Positions 7,134-13,955 are shown, counted from the first letter of the stretch. The stretch: DNA of 17,171 bases from an uncultured Veillonellaceae bacterium (GCA_900546795.1 UREG01000031.1:1-17171), one strand, 5' to 3'. Notes: generated from the sequence alone by a model not told the origin. Made by a program: numbers and translations.

Positions 7134-8190
7134 GGAAACGACCGCCTTTCATCGTTACCGTCTGGTTTCCTGCGGTGATTTCCCCAATCTTATATACGGC
7201 TTCGCCCCGTTCCTGCAAATCAGCCATCATCGCGTCCGCTTCTTCCGGTGCCGCCACGATAATCATACCAATCCCCATATTGAAGGTGCGGTACATTTCT
7301 TTTTCTTCTACCTGGCCCCATTCCTGCAGTAAATCAAAGATCGGCAGTCTCGGCCATGCGTCTGCCTGTACAACTGCGGAGCAGTTTTCCGGCAAAATAC
7401 GGGGAATATTATCATAAAATCCGCCGCCCGTAATATGCACCATACCCTTGACATTGAATTTCCGCGTCAGCGGCACGCATGCTTTGGGATACAATTTAGT
7501 CGGCGTCAGCAGCGCTTCGCCTATCGTCATGCCCAGCTCTTCGACATACGTATCGAGCGGCATGTTCTTATGTTCCAGCACAATTTTGCGCACCAGTGAA
7601 AATCCATTGGAATGCACTCCGGTAGACGGCAGTCCCAGCAAAACGTCGCCTGGGCAGATCGTATCTCCTGTAATCAGCTTCTTCCGATCGGCAATTCCCA
7701 CTGCAAATCCTGCCAAATCATAATCGTCTTCGGCATAAAAACCGGCCATTTCCGCCGTTTCTCCGCCAAGCAGGGCGCAGCCGGACTCTCTGCAGGCATC
7801 TGCCACCCCTTTTACAATCGTCGCTACCTGCACGGGATCCAGTTTTCCTACAGCAATATAATCTAAGAAAAAGAGCGGTTCTGCTCCCTGTACCAAGACG
7901 TCGTTTACCGACATGGCCACACAGTCCTGGCCGATCGTGTCATGTTTATTCATCATGATAGCCAGGCGCAGCTTCGTACCGACGCCGTCCGTTCCGCTGA
8001 CGAGCACAGGTTCTTCCAGTCCATGCGAAGACAAATTAAACAATCCGCCAAATCCGCCGATATCGCCCATTACTTCTTTGCGGTAGGTAGCGCGCACCGA
8101 TTCTTTCATCAGTTCTACCGCTTTATTTCCAGCGTCAATATCGACGCCCGCATCACGGTATGTCAAACCTTTATTTTCGTTCGAGAGCAT
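7126..8190 (-). CDS. purM: Phosphoribosylformylglycinamidine cyclo-ligase (AIR synthetase)
   Basis: PurM closes the imidazole ring of FGAM with ATP to give AIR. The protein is 354 residues, the usual size. It shows SGTDGVGTKL (65-74), GGETAEM (142-148), GLPSTGVHSNG and ITGGGFYDNIPR, all typical of the PurM/PurL ATP-binding superfamily. The ATG at 8190 was chosen because AAGGAG lies six bases upstream and the N-terminus then starts just before LTYRDAGVDIDAG. The longer in-frame start at 8265 would lie deep in purF. The gene overlaps the end of purF by 20 bases, so its ribosome binding site is inside the last codons of purF. PurL, which makes its substrate, is not in this window. Confidence 0.97.
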   Translation of the reverse strand: MLSNENKGLTYRDAGVDIDAGNKAVELMKESVRATYRKEVMGDIGGFGGLFNLSSHGLEEPVLVSGTDGVGTKLRLAIMMNKHDTIGQDCVAMSVNDVLVQGAEPLFFLDYIAVGKLDPVQVATIVKGVADACRESGCALLGGETAEMAGFYAEDDYDLAGFAVGIADRKKLITGDTICPGDVLLGLPSTGVHSNGFSLVRKIVLEHKNMPLDTYVEELGMTIGEALLTPTKLYPKACVPLTRKFNVKGMVHITGGGFYDNIPRILPENCSAVVQADAWPRLPIFDLLQEWGQVEEKEMYRTFNMGIGMIIVAAPEEADAMMADLQERGEAVYKIGEITAGNQTVTMKGGRFHE

Positions 8191-9595
8191 ATTTTTCTCC
8201 TTTCTCATTGGCTTTCGGCACTGCCGTCGGATATCCGTTATTAAAGCAAGCCAGACACATATCACATTTAGGTATGCCTTCTATTGCCCGGCACAACCCT
8301 TCGATTGATAAATAATGCAGTTTTTCCACGCCGATAAACTGCCGTATCTCCTCTATGGAGTGCGTAGCCGCGATCAGCTCTTTGCGCACAGACGTATCGA
8401 TCCCATAAAAACAAGGATATTCTATCGGCGGCGCACATACGCACATATATACTTCTTTAGCGCCGGCTTCGCGCAGCATATTGGCGATGATGCCGCTCGT
8501 CGTTCCCCGCACGATCGAATCATCGATCATAACAATGCGCTTTCCTTTTACTACAGATTTTACTGCGTTGAGTTTCATACGGACTGCCAGCTTACGCTGT
8601 TCCTGATCCGGCTGGATAAAAGTTCGGCCCATATACCGGTTCTTAATCAGTCCCTGATCGTACGGTATCCCCGATTCCTGCGCATATCCGATTGCTGCCG
8701 TCGTTCCGGAGTCCGGAACGCTGATCACCAGATCGGCATCATACTTGGTTTCTCTGGCCAGTTCTCTGCCCATTGCCAGCCGGGCCTGGTATACGTCTTG
8801 TCCGTCGATCACACTGTCCGGACGGGCAAAGTAAATGTATTCAAATACGCACAGCGCTTTTTTATGATCTTTTGCATATTGAATCGAGCGAACACCATCG
8901 TCGTTAATAATGACCATTTCTCCCGGCTCAATGTCCCGAACAAAAGCCGCGTCTACTGCATCCAGCGCACAGGTTTCCGATGCGACAACCCAGCCGCCTT
9001 TCGGCGTCTTGCCTAGGCAAAGCGGCCGAAATCCAAACGGATCGCGCACACCGATCAGCTGATTTTTCGTCATCACAACCAGACTGAACGAGCCTTCCAG
9101 CTTCATCACCGTATCGACTACCTGCTCTTCAATCGTTGCTTTTTTAGAGCGGGCAATCATATTGACGATGATTTCACTGTCCATCGTCGTCTGAAAAATA
9201 GCCCCTTCCGAATCCAGCTGTTCCCGAAGCGCCATTGTATTCGTCAGGTTCCCGTTATGCGCCATGGAAATCTGGCCTTTGGCGCTGTATACCGTCAGCG
9301 GCTGGATATTATTCGGATTATTGGAGCCGGTCGTAGAATACCGGACATGCCCAATCCCGATATGACATTTCATATCCGGCAGATTATTGTGAAATACTTC
9401 ACTGACCAGTCCCATTCCCCGGAACGTAGCCATCCATTCTCCATCAGCCAGCGACATGCCGCCGCTTTCCTGCCCTCGGTGCTGCAAGGCGAACAAACCC
9501 CAGTATACATACCGGGGTATATCCAGATTCCTGTCATATATGCCAAATACACCGCATTCTTCGTGCTGTTTATCCCAAACAGAATCGTATTGCAT
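8171..9595 (-). CDS. purF: Amidophosphoribosyltransferase
   Basis: PurF makes 5-phosphoribosylamine from PRPP and glutamine, the committed step of purine synthesis. The 474-residue protein begins with a 13-residue propeptide; C14 in HEECGVFGIY is expected to become the N-terminal nucleophile after self-cleavage. The PRPP-binding motif VMIDDSIVRGTTS lies at 355-367. C249, C395, C447 and C450 match the four iron-sulfur ligands of the Bacillus subtilis enzyme (mature C236, C382, C437, C440), so this is the oxygen-sensitive 4Fe-4S type. That is inferred from positions. AGGAGG is five bases before the ATG. purC precedes it by 32 bases and purM overlaps its end. The family is inhibited by AMP and GMP. 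Confidence 0.98.
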   Translation of the reverse strand: MQYDSVWDKQHEECGVFGIYDRNLDIPRYVYWGLFALQHRGQESGGMSLADGEWMATFRGMGLVSEVFHNNLPDMKCHIGIGHVRYSTTGSNNPNNIQPLTVYSAKGQISMAHNGNLTNTMALREQLDSEGAIFQTTMDSEIIVNMIARSKKATIEEQVVDTVMKLEGSFSLVVMTKNQLIGVRDPFGFRPLCLGKTPKGGWVVASETCALDAVDAAFVRDIEPGEMVIINDDGVRSIQYAKDHKKALCVFEYIYFARPDSVIDGQDVYQARLAMGRELARETKYDADLVISVPDSGTTAAIGYAQESGIPYDQGLIKNRYMGRTFIQPDQEQRKLAVRMKLNAVKSVVKGKRIVMIDDSIVRGTTSGIIANMLREAGAKEVYMCVCAPPIEYPCFYGIDTSVRKELIAATHSIEEIRQFIGVEKLHYLSIEGLCRAIEGIPKCDMCLACFNNGYPTAVPKANEKGEKYALERK

Positions 9596-9627
9596 TGGTT
9601 CCTCCTACCTATATTTTGCCAACAGTC

Positions 9628-10347
9628 TTATTTTGCAACATCTTGACCCGTCACGCGGCGGAGCATTTCGTGATATGCTTCTTCTACATTGCCCAAATCG
9701 CGGCGGAACCGGTCTTTATCCAATTTTTCTTTCGTTACGCTGTCCCAATACCGGCATGTATCCGGAGAAATTTCATCGCCCAAGAGGATCTTGCCATTAT
9801 GCCAGCCAAATTCCAATTTGAAATCCACAAGCAGCACATTCTTTTCCAAAAGGAATTTTTTCAGTACGTCATTTACTTTAAGCGCCATCGCTTCGATTTC
9901 TTTTACCTGTTCCGGCGTAGCGATTTTTAACGCGGCAATATGATAGTCGTTGACCATCGGGTCGCCCAATTCGTCATTTTTATAGCACATTTCTACTACA
10001 GGCGCTTCCAATTCCGTGCCTTCTTCCAATCCAAGGCGTTTTGCCAGAGAGCCGGCTGCGATATTTCTGGTAATGACTTCCAGCGGAATGATCTGCAGCG
10101 CTTTTACCAACATATCCCGATCGTTTACCAATTTAACGAAATGAGTCGGAACCCCTTCTTTTTCCAACAGTTCAAAGAAAAATGCGGACATTTTATTATT
10201 CAAAATTCCCTTATCCGCAATCGTCCCTTTCTTTTCTCCGTTGAACGCCGTCGCATCGTCTTTATAATGAACTAAATATTCGTCTGCTTTTTCCGTAGCA
10301 AATACCTGTTTCGCTTTTCCTTCATACAACATTTTTCCCATTTCCAT
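9628..10347 (-). CDS. purC: SAICAR synthetase
   Basis: PurC couples CAIR with aspartate using ATP to form SAICAR. The protein is 239 residues, normal for the bacterial stand-alone enzyme. Motifs are YEGKAKQVF (8-16), PLEVITRNIAAGS (88-100), DFKLEFG (175-181) and the signature DEISPDTCRYWD (191-202). AGGAGG lies ten bases before the chosen ATG; a GAGGT closer to it may contribute. It sits 48 bases after purE in the operon. PurB, which would cleave SAICAR, is not in the window. Confidence 0.98.
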   Translation of the reverse strand: MEMGKMLYEGKAKQVFATEKADEYLVHYKDDATAFNGEKKGTIADKGILNNKMSAFFFELLEKEGVPTHFVKLVNDRDMLVKALQIIPLEVITRNIAAGSLAKRLGLEEGTELEAPVVEMCYKNDELGDPMVNDYHIAALKIATPEQVKEIEAMALKVNDVLKKFLLEKNVLLVDFKLEFGWHNGKILLGDEISPDTCRYWDSVTKEKLDKDRFRRDLGNVEEAYHEMLRRVTGQDVAK

Positions 10348-10395
10348 CTGACCTCATCCTCCTAAATGATTTCTATCCTTAGAAAATTGAATTTC

Positions 10396-10887
10396 TTACT
10401 GCTGTAATTGTTCTTGAAGCTTTCTATTTTTTTCTTCAACGGCTTCCGCCATTTTTCTGCGGTATTCTGCATACTGGGTGCGCAGCTTCTCATCGCTGAC
10501 CGCTCCCATCTGGACTGCCAGCAATCCGGCGTTTTTCGCTCCGTTGATCGCCATAGTCGCCACCGGCATGCCGGACGGCATCTGTACAATGGCCAGCAAT
10601 GCGTCCATCCCTTTTAAACTTGTCGCATCAATAGGAACGCCAATGACCGGCAGCACGGTATAGCTGGCAATAACGCCCGGCAAATGAGCCGCTGCCCCAG
10701 CCCCGGCAATAATGCAGGTATATCCTTCCTGCTCCGCTTTTGCGACAAACTCCCTTACTTTTGCAGGCGTACGGTGCGCCGAAGCCACCACCACTTCACA
10801 GTCAACGCCAAACTCTCTGCATACTTCAACGGCGCCTTTCATAATCGGAAAGTCTGAATCGCTTCCCATGATCAAACCAACTTTCAT
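10396..10887 (-). CDS. purE: N5-carboxyaminoimidazole ribonucleotide mutase
   Basis: PurE converts N5-CAIR to CAIR. The 163-residue protein has GSDSD (8-12), SAHRTP with the catalytic His (36-41), GAGAAAHLPG (62-71) and MPSGMPV (103-109). These resemble class I PurE, which normally works after PurK; purK is not in this operon. The C-terminus is a charged helix, EEKNRKLQEQLQQ. It is the first gene of the operon. AAGGAGG lies six bases before the ATG, immediately after a leader terminator, so expression should depend on readthrough of that terminator. Confidence 0.97.
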   Translation of the reverse strand: MKVGLIMGSDSDFPIMKGAVEVCREFGVDCEVVVASAHRTPAKVREFVAKAEQEGYTCIIAGAGAAAHLPGVIASYTVLPVIGVPIDATSLKGMDALLAIVQMPSGMPVATMAINGAKNAGLLAVQMGAVSDEKLRTQYAEYRRKMAEAVEEKNRKLQEQLQQ

Positions 10888-10900
10888 GACGATCCTCCTT

Positions 10901-10944
10901 AGAAAAAATAATACCCATCAGATTACAACATAACCTATGGGTAT
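10901..10944 (-). terminator. Leader terminator (candidate attenuator) before purE
   Basis: Read on the minus strand, ATACCCAT (10937-10944) pairs with ATGGGTAT (10911-10918). Above it AGGTTA (10931-10936) pairs with TAATCT (10920-10925) with one G-U pair, leaving a five-base loop and one bulged G. The stem totals about 14 pairs and is followed by TATTTTTTCT. It lies wholly between the purE promoter and the purE ribosome binding site (10894-10900), the position of an attenuator rather than of an end-of-gene terminator. The stop codon of the upstream leader ORF lies in its 5' arm. Confidence 0.75.
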
Positions 10945-11012
10945 ATCTTAGCGGTGCATACGGAGCCGACAGCGATGAAATTTTTTCTTTTTACAAAGCG
11001 AATCGAACTCAT
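10935..11012 (-). CDS. Putative 25-residue pur leader peptide
   Basis: A short ORF lies in the purE leader. It starts ATG at 11012 with AGGAG seven bases upstream, as good a ribosome binding site as the structural genes have, and ends CCA-TAG (Pro-stop). The peptide begins MSSIRFVKRKNF and ends SVCTAKIYP. It is basic in the first half and shows no run of one amino acid, so classic amino-acid starvation attenuation is unlikely. The stop codon falls within the 5' arm of the leader terminator, so a ribosome pausing there would block hairpin formation. The Pro-stop ending recalls arrest peptides such as TnaC. Another ATG at 11019 in a different frame opens a 23-codon ORF, but it directly abuts the ribosome binding site. 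Translation is inferred, not shown. Confidence 0.55.
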   Translation of the reverse strand: MSSIRFVKRKNFIAVGSVCTAKIYP

Positions 11013-11065
11013 AATGCATCTCCTATTACGATGTTATAAAAAATTTATTACATTCTTACAAGCAA

Positions 11066-11094
11066 ATTGTATCAAATGGATTTTTTCATGTCAA
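11066..11094 (-). promoter_or_regulatory. Promoter of the pur operon
   Basis: On the minus strand, a perfect TTGACA (11089-11094) and TACAAT (11066-11071) are separated by 17 bases. Transcription should begin near 11059 and give a leader of about 170 nt before purE. Such a strong promoter implies control by a repressor or by the leader terminator. Confidence 0.88.
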
Positions 11095-11129
11095 CATTTT
11101 TCTCGAATTTAACCAAACTTTTCATATTT

Positions 11130-11160
11130 ATCGTTCGGATAGTTGCGAACAATATTGTTC
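11130..11160. promoter_or_regulatory. Cluster of PurBox-like inverted half-sites (candidate operator)
   Basis: Three GTTC/GAAC half-sites alternate in orientation: GTTCG (11133-11137), CGAAC (11146-11150) and GTTC (11157-11160). The last two form the perfect palindrome GAACAATATTGTTC (11147-11160). Compared with the known PurBox AWWWCCGAACWWT, 11130-11142 (minus) and 11141-11153 (plus) each match at about 11 of 13 positions. The cluster is centred midway between the -35 boxes of the divergent purE and kinase-like promoters. Binding by a PurR-like repressor is inference; the spacing differs from that in Bacillus subtilis. Confidence 0.45.
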
Positions 11161-11196
11161 CACTGCTTGGCAACTCTGCTGTGTTTTCCCTATCCA

Positions 11197-11224
11197 TTTA
11201 CATTTATGACTATTATGATATACT
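11197..11224 (+). promoter_or_regulatory. Promoter of the kinase-like gene
   Basis: TTTACA (11197-11202) and TATACT (11219-11224) have a 16-base spacer, with a TG extended -10 element at 11216-11217. It is divergent from the purE promoter. Confidence 0.65.
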
Positions 11225-11271
11225 ACAAATAGGAAAATTATTTTTCAGCTGTTTTTATGGAAGGGCGATGC

Positions 11272-12105
11272 ATGATGATACCTCATATTTTGACACTGCA
11301 AAACATTGCATTATATAGACGAAGCGCGTTGGCGGCTTCCGTCGCAATCCTCTCCTGCATGGGCTGTCAGGTATATCCATTTCCTTTAACGGTCACCTCG
11401 CATCCTGCAAGCGCACAGCCGGAGGTTTGTTATAAACTGTATAAAACGGCGGCACCGACCTTAAAAAACTGGCAGTCTCAGTATCCTAAACTGGACGCTA
11501 TTTATATCGGACCATTCTATTCCAAAGAGGAAGCGCTGTTTATCGGGGAATTTTTGGAAACCCTTTCTTATCCCCATCCTTATTTAATCTTTGATCCGGC
11601 TATCGCCGAAAATAGCGGGCTCTATCCTTATTTTGACGAGACGATCCTGCCGATCGTCCGGCAGATCTGCATGCACGCGGATCTTATCATGCCGAATTAT
11701 TCCGAGGCTCACTTGCTCTTGCAGCAGGATATACCCAAAGACATTCCATCGTCCCGGGATATTTTATCGGTCTGCCAAAAATTAACCGATCTGGGACCCC
11801 AGCAAATCGTGATTACCAGTCTGCCAACCCTCAATGATGAACTAAAAAATGTAAGCTATGACAATGAAACCATGACGTTTGAAGAAGCGGTAACCATAAA
11901 AATTGACTATGAAGACGCCTTATCCAAAGAAATTTTTACCAGCGTCCTCATCGGCTCTATTCTGCAAGACCAGCCTCTGCACCGTTCGATTGGAAAGGCG
12001 ACAGAATTTTTAACGGACTGCCTTCGCTCTGCGCATCTGTACAATACATCTGCTAATGAAGGGCTTCCCTTTGAACTGCATTTAGCATCTTTAGTCCGGA
12101 CATAA
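11272..12105 (+). CDS. Pyridoxamine/pyridoxal kinase-like protein lacking the GTGD motif
   Basis: This 277-residue protein belongs to the ribokinase/PfkB superfamily, closest to the pyridoxamine kinase (PdxY/PdxK-like) group of Bacillota. The family look is clear in ILTLQNIALYRRSALAASVA, LDAIYIGPFYS (74-84), the segment FDPAIAENSGLY (107-118, DPVMGDNGKLY in typical members) and LIMPNYSEAHLLL. The anion-hole motif GTGD, whose Asp is the catalytic base, should precede the helix IFTSVLIGSIL. Residues 217-220 there read LSKE. The N-terminal GKCS-type segment is also changed, to RRSA. The ORF is intact, so this is either a very divergent enzyme or a non-catalytic relative. ATG 11272 follows GGAAGGG by six bases; 11275 is also possible. 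It is divergent from purE and has no convincing terminator of its own. Confidence 0.78.
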   Translation: MMIPHILTLQNIALYRRSALAASVAILSCMGCQVYPFPLTVTSHPASAQPEVCYKLYKTAAPTLKNWQSQYPKLDAIYIGPFYSKEEALFIGEFLETLSYPHPYLIFDPAIAENSGLYPYFDETILPIVRQICMHADLIMPNYSEAHLLLQQDIPKDIPSSRDILSVCQKLTDLGPQQIVITSLPTLNDELKNVSYDNETMTFEEAVTIKIDYEDALSKEIFTSVLIGSILQDQPLHRSIGKATEFLTDCLRSAHLYNTSANEGLPFELHLASLVRT

Positions 12106-12207
12106 ATTATATTTGTGCACTTGGATTCCTTTCTTTTATCAAAAGATTAAAATTTTCCAATAAATCGTTTTTTTTGTAAAGATTCAGTTAAATAGCAGTT
12201 TTATGCG
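12106..12207. other. AT-rich intergenic stretch after the kinase-like gene
   Basis: This stretch holds only a weak A/T hairpin, TCTTTT-ATC-AAAAGA (12132-12146), and a run of eight T (12168-12175) that does not directly follow it. I see no gene and no convincing terminator, so transcription from the kinase-like gene may run into the structured region that follows. Confidence 0.5.
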
Positions 12208-12236
12208 TTGACACACGTTCGGTTTTATAGTTAAAT
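12208..12236 (+). promoter_or_regulatory. Candidate promoter with PurBox-like spacer
   Basis: A perfect TTGACA (12208-12213) is followed after 17 bases by a poor -10, TTAAAT (12231-12236). The spacer contains, on the minus strand, AAAACCGAACGTG (12214-12226), which matches AWWWCCGAACWWT at about 11 of 13 positions. No protein gene follows; a structured, apparently non-coding region does. Confidence 0.4.
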
Positions 12237-12242
12237 ATTGCA

Positions 12243-12450
12243 TGAGGAATTGATAGCAGACAAATTTCTCAGCCGCTTACCAGAGCGGAAAAACCTCTAA
12301 CATCTCCAAGAGATATTTTCCTTGTATATGTGCAGGATATGCAAGGACAGGTTCGTGAATACGCTTATTCATGATTGATTAACGGCAGTCATGCATAACC
12401 GCATTGACCGAATCTATGCAAAGCCGGGCAGAGAGCAGCTGTCCGGCTTT
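12243..12450 (+). ncRNA. Candidate structured RNA of unknown class
   Basis: No convincing protein gene fits here, yet hairpins follow one another. They are CCGCT/AGCGG (12273-12288), itself enclosed by GAGG (12244-12247) and CCTC (12294-12297); ATCTC/GAGAT (12302-12314); CCTTGTATAT/ATATGCAAGG (12320-12346, ten pairs, seven-base loop); and CGTGAATA/TATTCATG (12354-12373). GTCATGC/GCATTGAC (12388-12408) has one bulge, and the last is AAAGCCGGGCAG/CTGTCCGGCTTT (12420-12450, twelve pairs). The last could be a terminator, but only three T follow. A TTGACA promoter lies upstream. I could not match it to RNase P, tmRNA, SRP RNA, T-box or a known riboswitch. A 6S-like rod, with TTGCAT (12238-12243) pairing to ATGCAA (12416-12421), is possible but weak. 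It could also be the 3' UTR of the kinase-like gene. Confidence 0.4.
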
Positions 12451-12477
12451 CATACTGACTTCCATAACTTTATATAC

Positions 12478-12510
12478 AAAAAAGCGAAGACATTTGTCTT
12501 CGCTTTTTTT
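12478..12510. terminator. Bidirectional intrinsic terminator
   Basis: GCGAAGACA (12484-12492) and TGTCTTCGC (12495-12503) form a near-perfect stem flanked by six A and seven T. It terminates the amino-acid permease gene on the minus strand and anything arriving from the structured region on the plus strand. Confidence 0.95.
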
Positions 12511-12539
12511 ATGTGTTGATAAATCTGCTTTTCTTTTTC

Positions 12540-13955
12540 TTACAGCGTTTCATGGATCCCCAGTTCTGCTACATGCTTTTCATCAGGATGTTCCCCATAT
12601 CTTTTTTTATGCAGGCCGCAGGCCAGATATGCTACGCCAAGAATCCCGCAGAACAGCCAGCCTACGATCAGCGATACGCGCGTATCCGGATTAAACCACA
12701 TGCCAATCATAACCAGAACAAGGAACACGATGCAAAAATAGTTGCTGTAGGGATAGCAAATGGATTTAAACGGATGCTTTTGAATAACTTCCGCTCCCCA
12801 TTTATCCCGGAATCCTTTCTGCGCTATCGCCAGTACAAACCAGGCTACCATACCTGGGAATACGCTGGCGCTATAAATATACAAAAACAGCTTTGAATCG
12901 GGTATCCAATAATTCAAAACTACCCCGAATGCCAATACTCCAATAGTCAGCATTACCCCGTTTTTCGGCACGCCCGCTTTTGATATCTTTCTTAAAAATG
13001 CTGGGGCCTGTCCGTTCTGCGCCAGTGTATACAGCATACGTCCGGAACAATAGATACCGCTGTTGCAGCCGGAAAGCGCCGCCGTAAGAACGACAAAGTT
13101 GATAATTCCTGCCGCCGCGGTTATGCCAATCCGGGAAAAGGTAGTAACAAACGGACTTCCCACTATCCCCAGCTGGTTCCAAGGATAGATGGTAATGACG
13201 ATGAAGATCGCGCCGATATAGAAAATCAAAATACGCCACACAATACTCTTTACCGCTTTGCGCAGCGTCTCCTGCGGCTTTTGCGCTTCTCCCGCAGTAA
13301 TGCCTACCAGTTCTACGCCTTGAAATGCGGCTGCCACTACGCAAAGAGCGCCCAGCATGCCTTCTATCCCATTCGGGAAAAATCCTCCGTGCATCCATAA
13401 ATTAGAGAATCCTATCGCAGTTCCGCCATTTCCAAATCCAAAAAGAATCATCGCCGCACCTGCCAGCAGCATGGAAACGATCGTCAGGACTTTAATGATC
13501 GCAAACCAGAACTCAAATTCTCCATAAAACTTTACCGCCGCCACATTTGCCAGCGTGATAATGAGCATGGCACCAAATGCCGATATCCACTGCGGTATTT
13601 CCGGGAACCAATATTTCACATAAATCCCAACCGCCGTGATTTCAGAAAGCCCCACGGCTATCCATAAAAACCAATAACACCATGCAGTCAAATATCCGGC
13701 AAAGGGGCTGATATACCGATGCCCGTACGAAGCAAACGATCCGGTAACAGGCTCTAAATACAGCATTTCCCCCATGATCCGCATAATTAAAAACATCACC
13801 AAACCAGCAATGGCATAACAAATAAGAACCGAGGGACCGGCCATCTGTATCGTGCTGGCAGCGCCCATAAACAAGCCTACGCCAATCGTTCCGCCAAGAG
13901 CAATCATCTCTACATGACGCGGCTTCAAACCCCTTTCCATTTTTTGTTCTTCCAT
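12540..13955 (-). CDS. Amino-acid permease (APC superfamily, AAT family)
   Basis: This 471-residue secondary transporter has about twelve membrane segments and resembles E. coli ProY/CycA/GABA-type permeases. These import an amino acid with a proton across the inner membrane. Marks include ALGGTIGVGLFMG (19-31, unwound helix 1), VTGSFASYGHRYISPFAGY, a central AFQGVELVGITAGEAQKP and GCNSGIYCSGRMLYTLAQNG. The cytosolic N-terminus contains ERGLKPRHVEMIALGG, typical of the AAT family. AGGAGG lies seven bases before the ATG. The gene is a single-gene unit with a good promoter and the terminator at 12478-12510. The substrate cannot be read from the sequence; proline, alanine/glycine or 4-aminobutyrate are the usual ones in this family. 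Confidence 0.92.
   Translation of the reverse strand: MEEQKMERGLKPRHVEMIALGGTIGVGLFMGAASTIQMAGPSVLICYAIAGLVMFLIMRIMGEMLYLEPVTGSFASYGHRYISPFAGYLTAWCYWFLWIAVGLSEITAVGIYVKYWFPEIPQWISAFGAMLIITLANVAAVKFYGEFEFWFAIIKVLTIVSMLLAGAAMILFGFGNGGTAIGFSNLWMHGGFFPNGIEGMLGALCVVAAAFQGVELVGITAGEAQKPQETLRKAVKSIVWRILIFYIGAIFIVITIYPWNQLGIVGSPFVTTFSRIGITAAAGIINFVVLTAALSGCNSGIYCSGRMLYTLAQNGQAPAFLRKISKAGVPKNGVMLTIGVLAFGVVLNYWIPDSKLFLYIYSASVFPGMVAWFVLAIAQKGFRDKWGAEVIQKHPFKSICYPYSNYFCIVFLVLVMIGMWFNPDTRVSLIVGWLFCGILGVAYLACGLHKKRYGEHPDEKHVAELGIHETL

Noticed and set aside
10888..11059. Purine, ZTP or T-box riboswitch in the pur leader
   Set aside because: None of the conserved cores of these riboswitches can be found; the leader instead has a short ORF and a terminator.
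11146..11161. LexA (SOS) box at CGAAC-AATATT-GTTCC
   Set aside because: The Bacillota LexA box has four bases between CGAAC and GTTC, here there are six, and the neighbours are not SOS genes.
12244..12372. Open frame without ATG ending ...QVREYAYS, and the nearby 16-codon frame starting MCRICKDRF
   Set aside because: No suitable start or ribosome binding site, the stops are close, and I recognise no family; a structured non-coding region explains the sequence better, though a decayed gene is not excluded.
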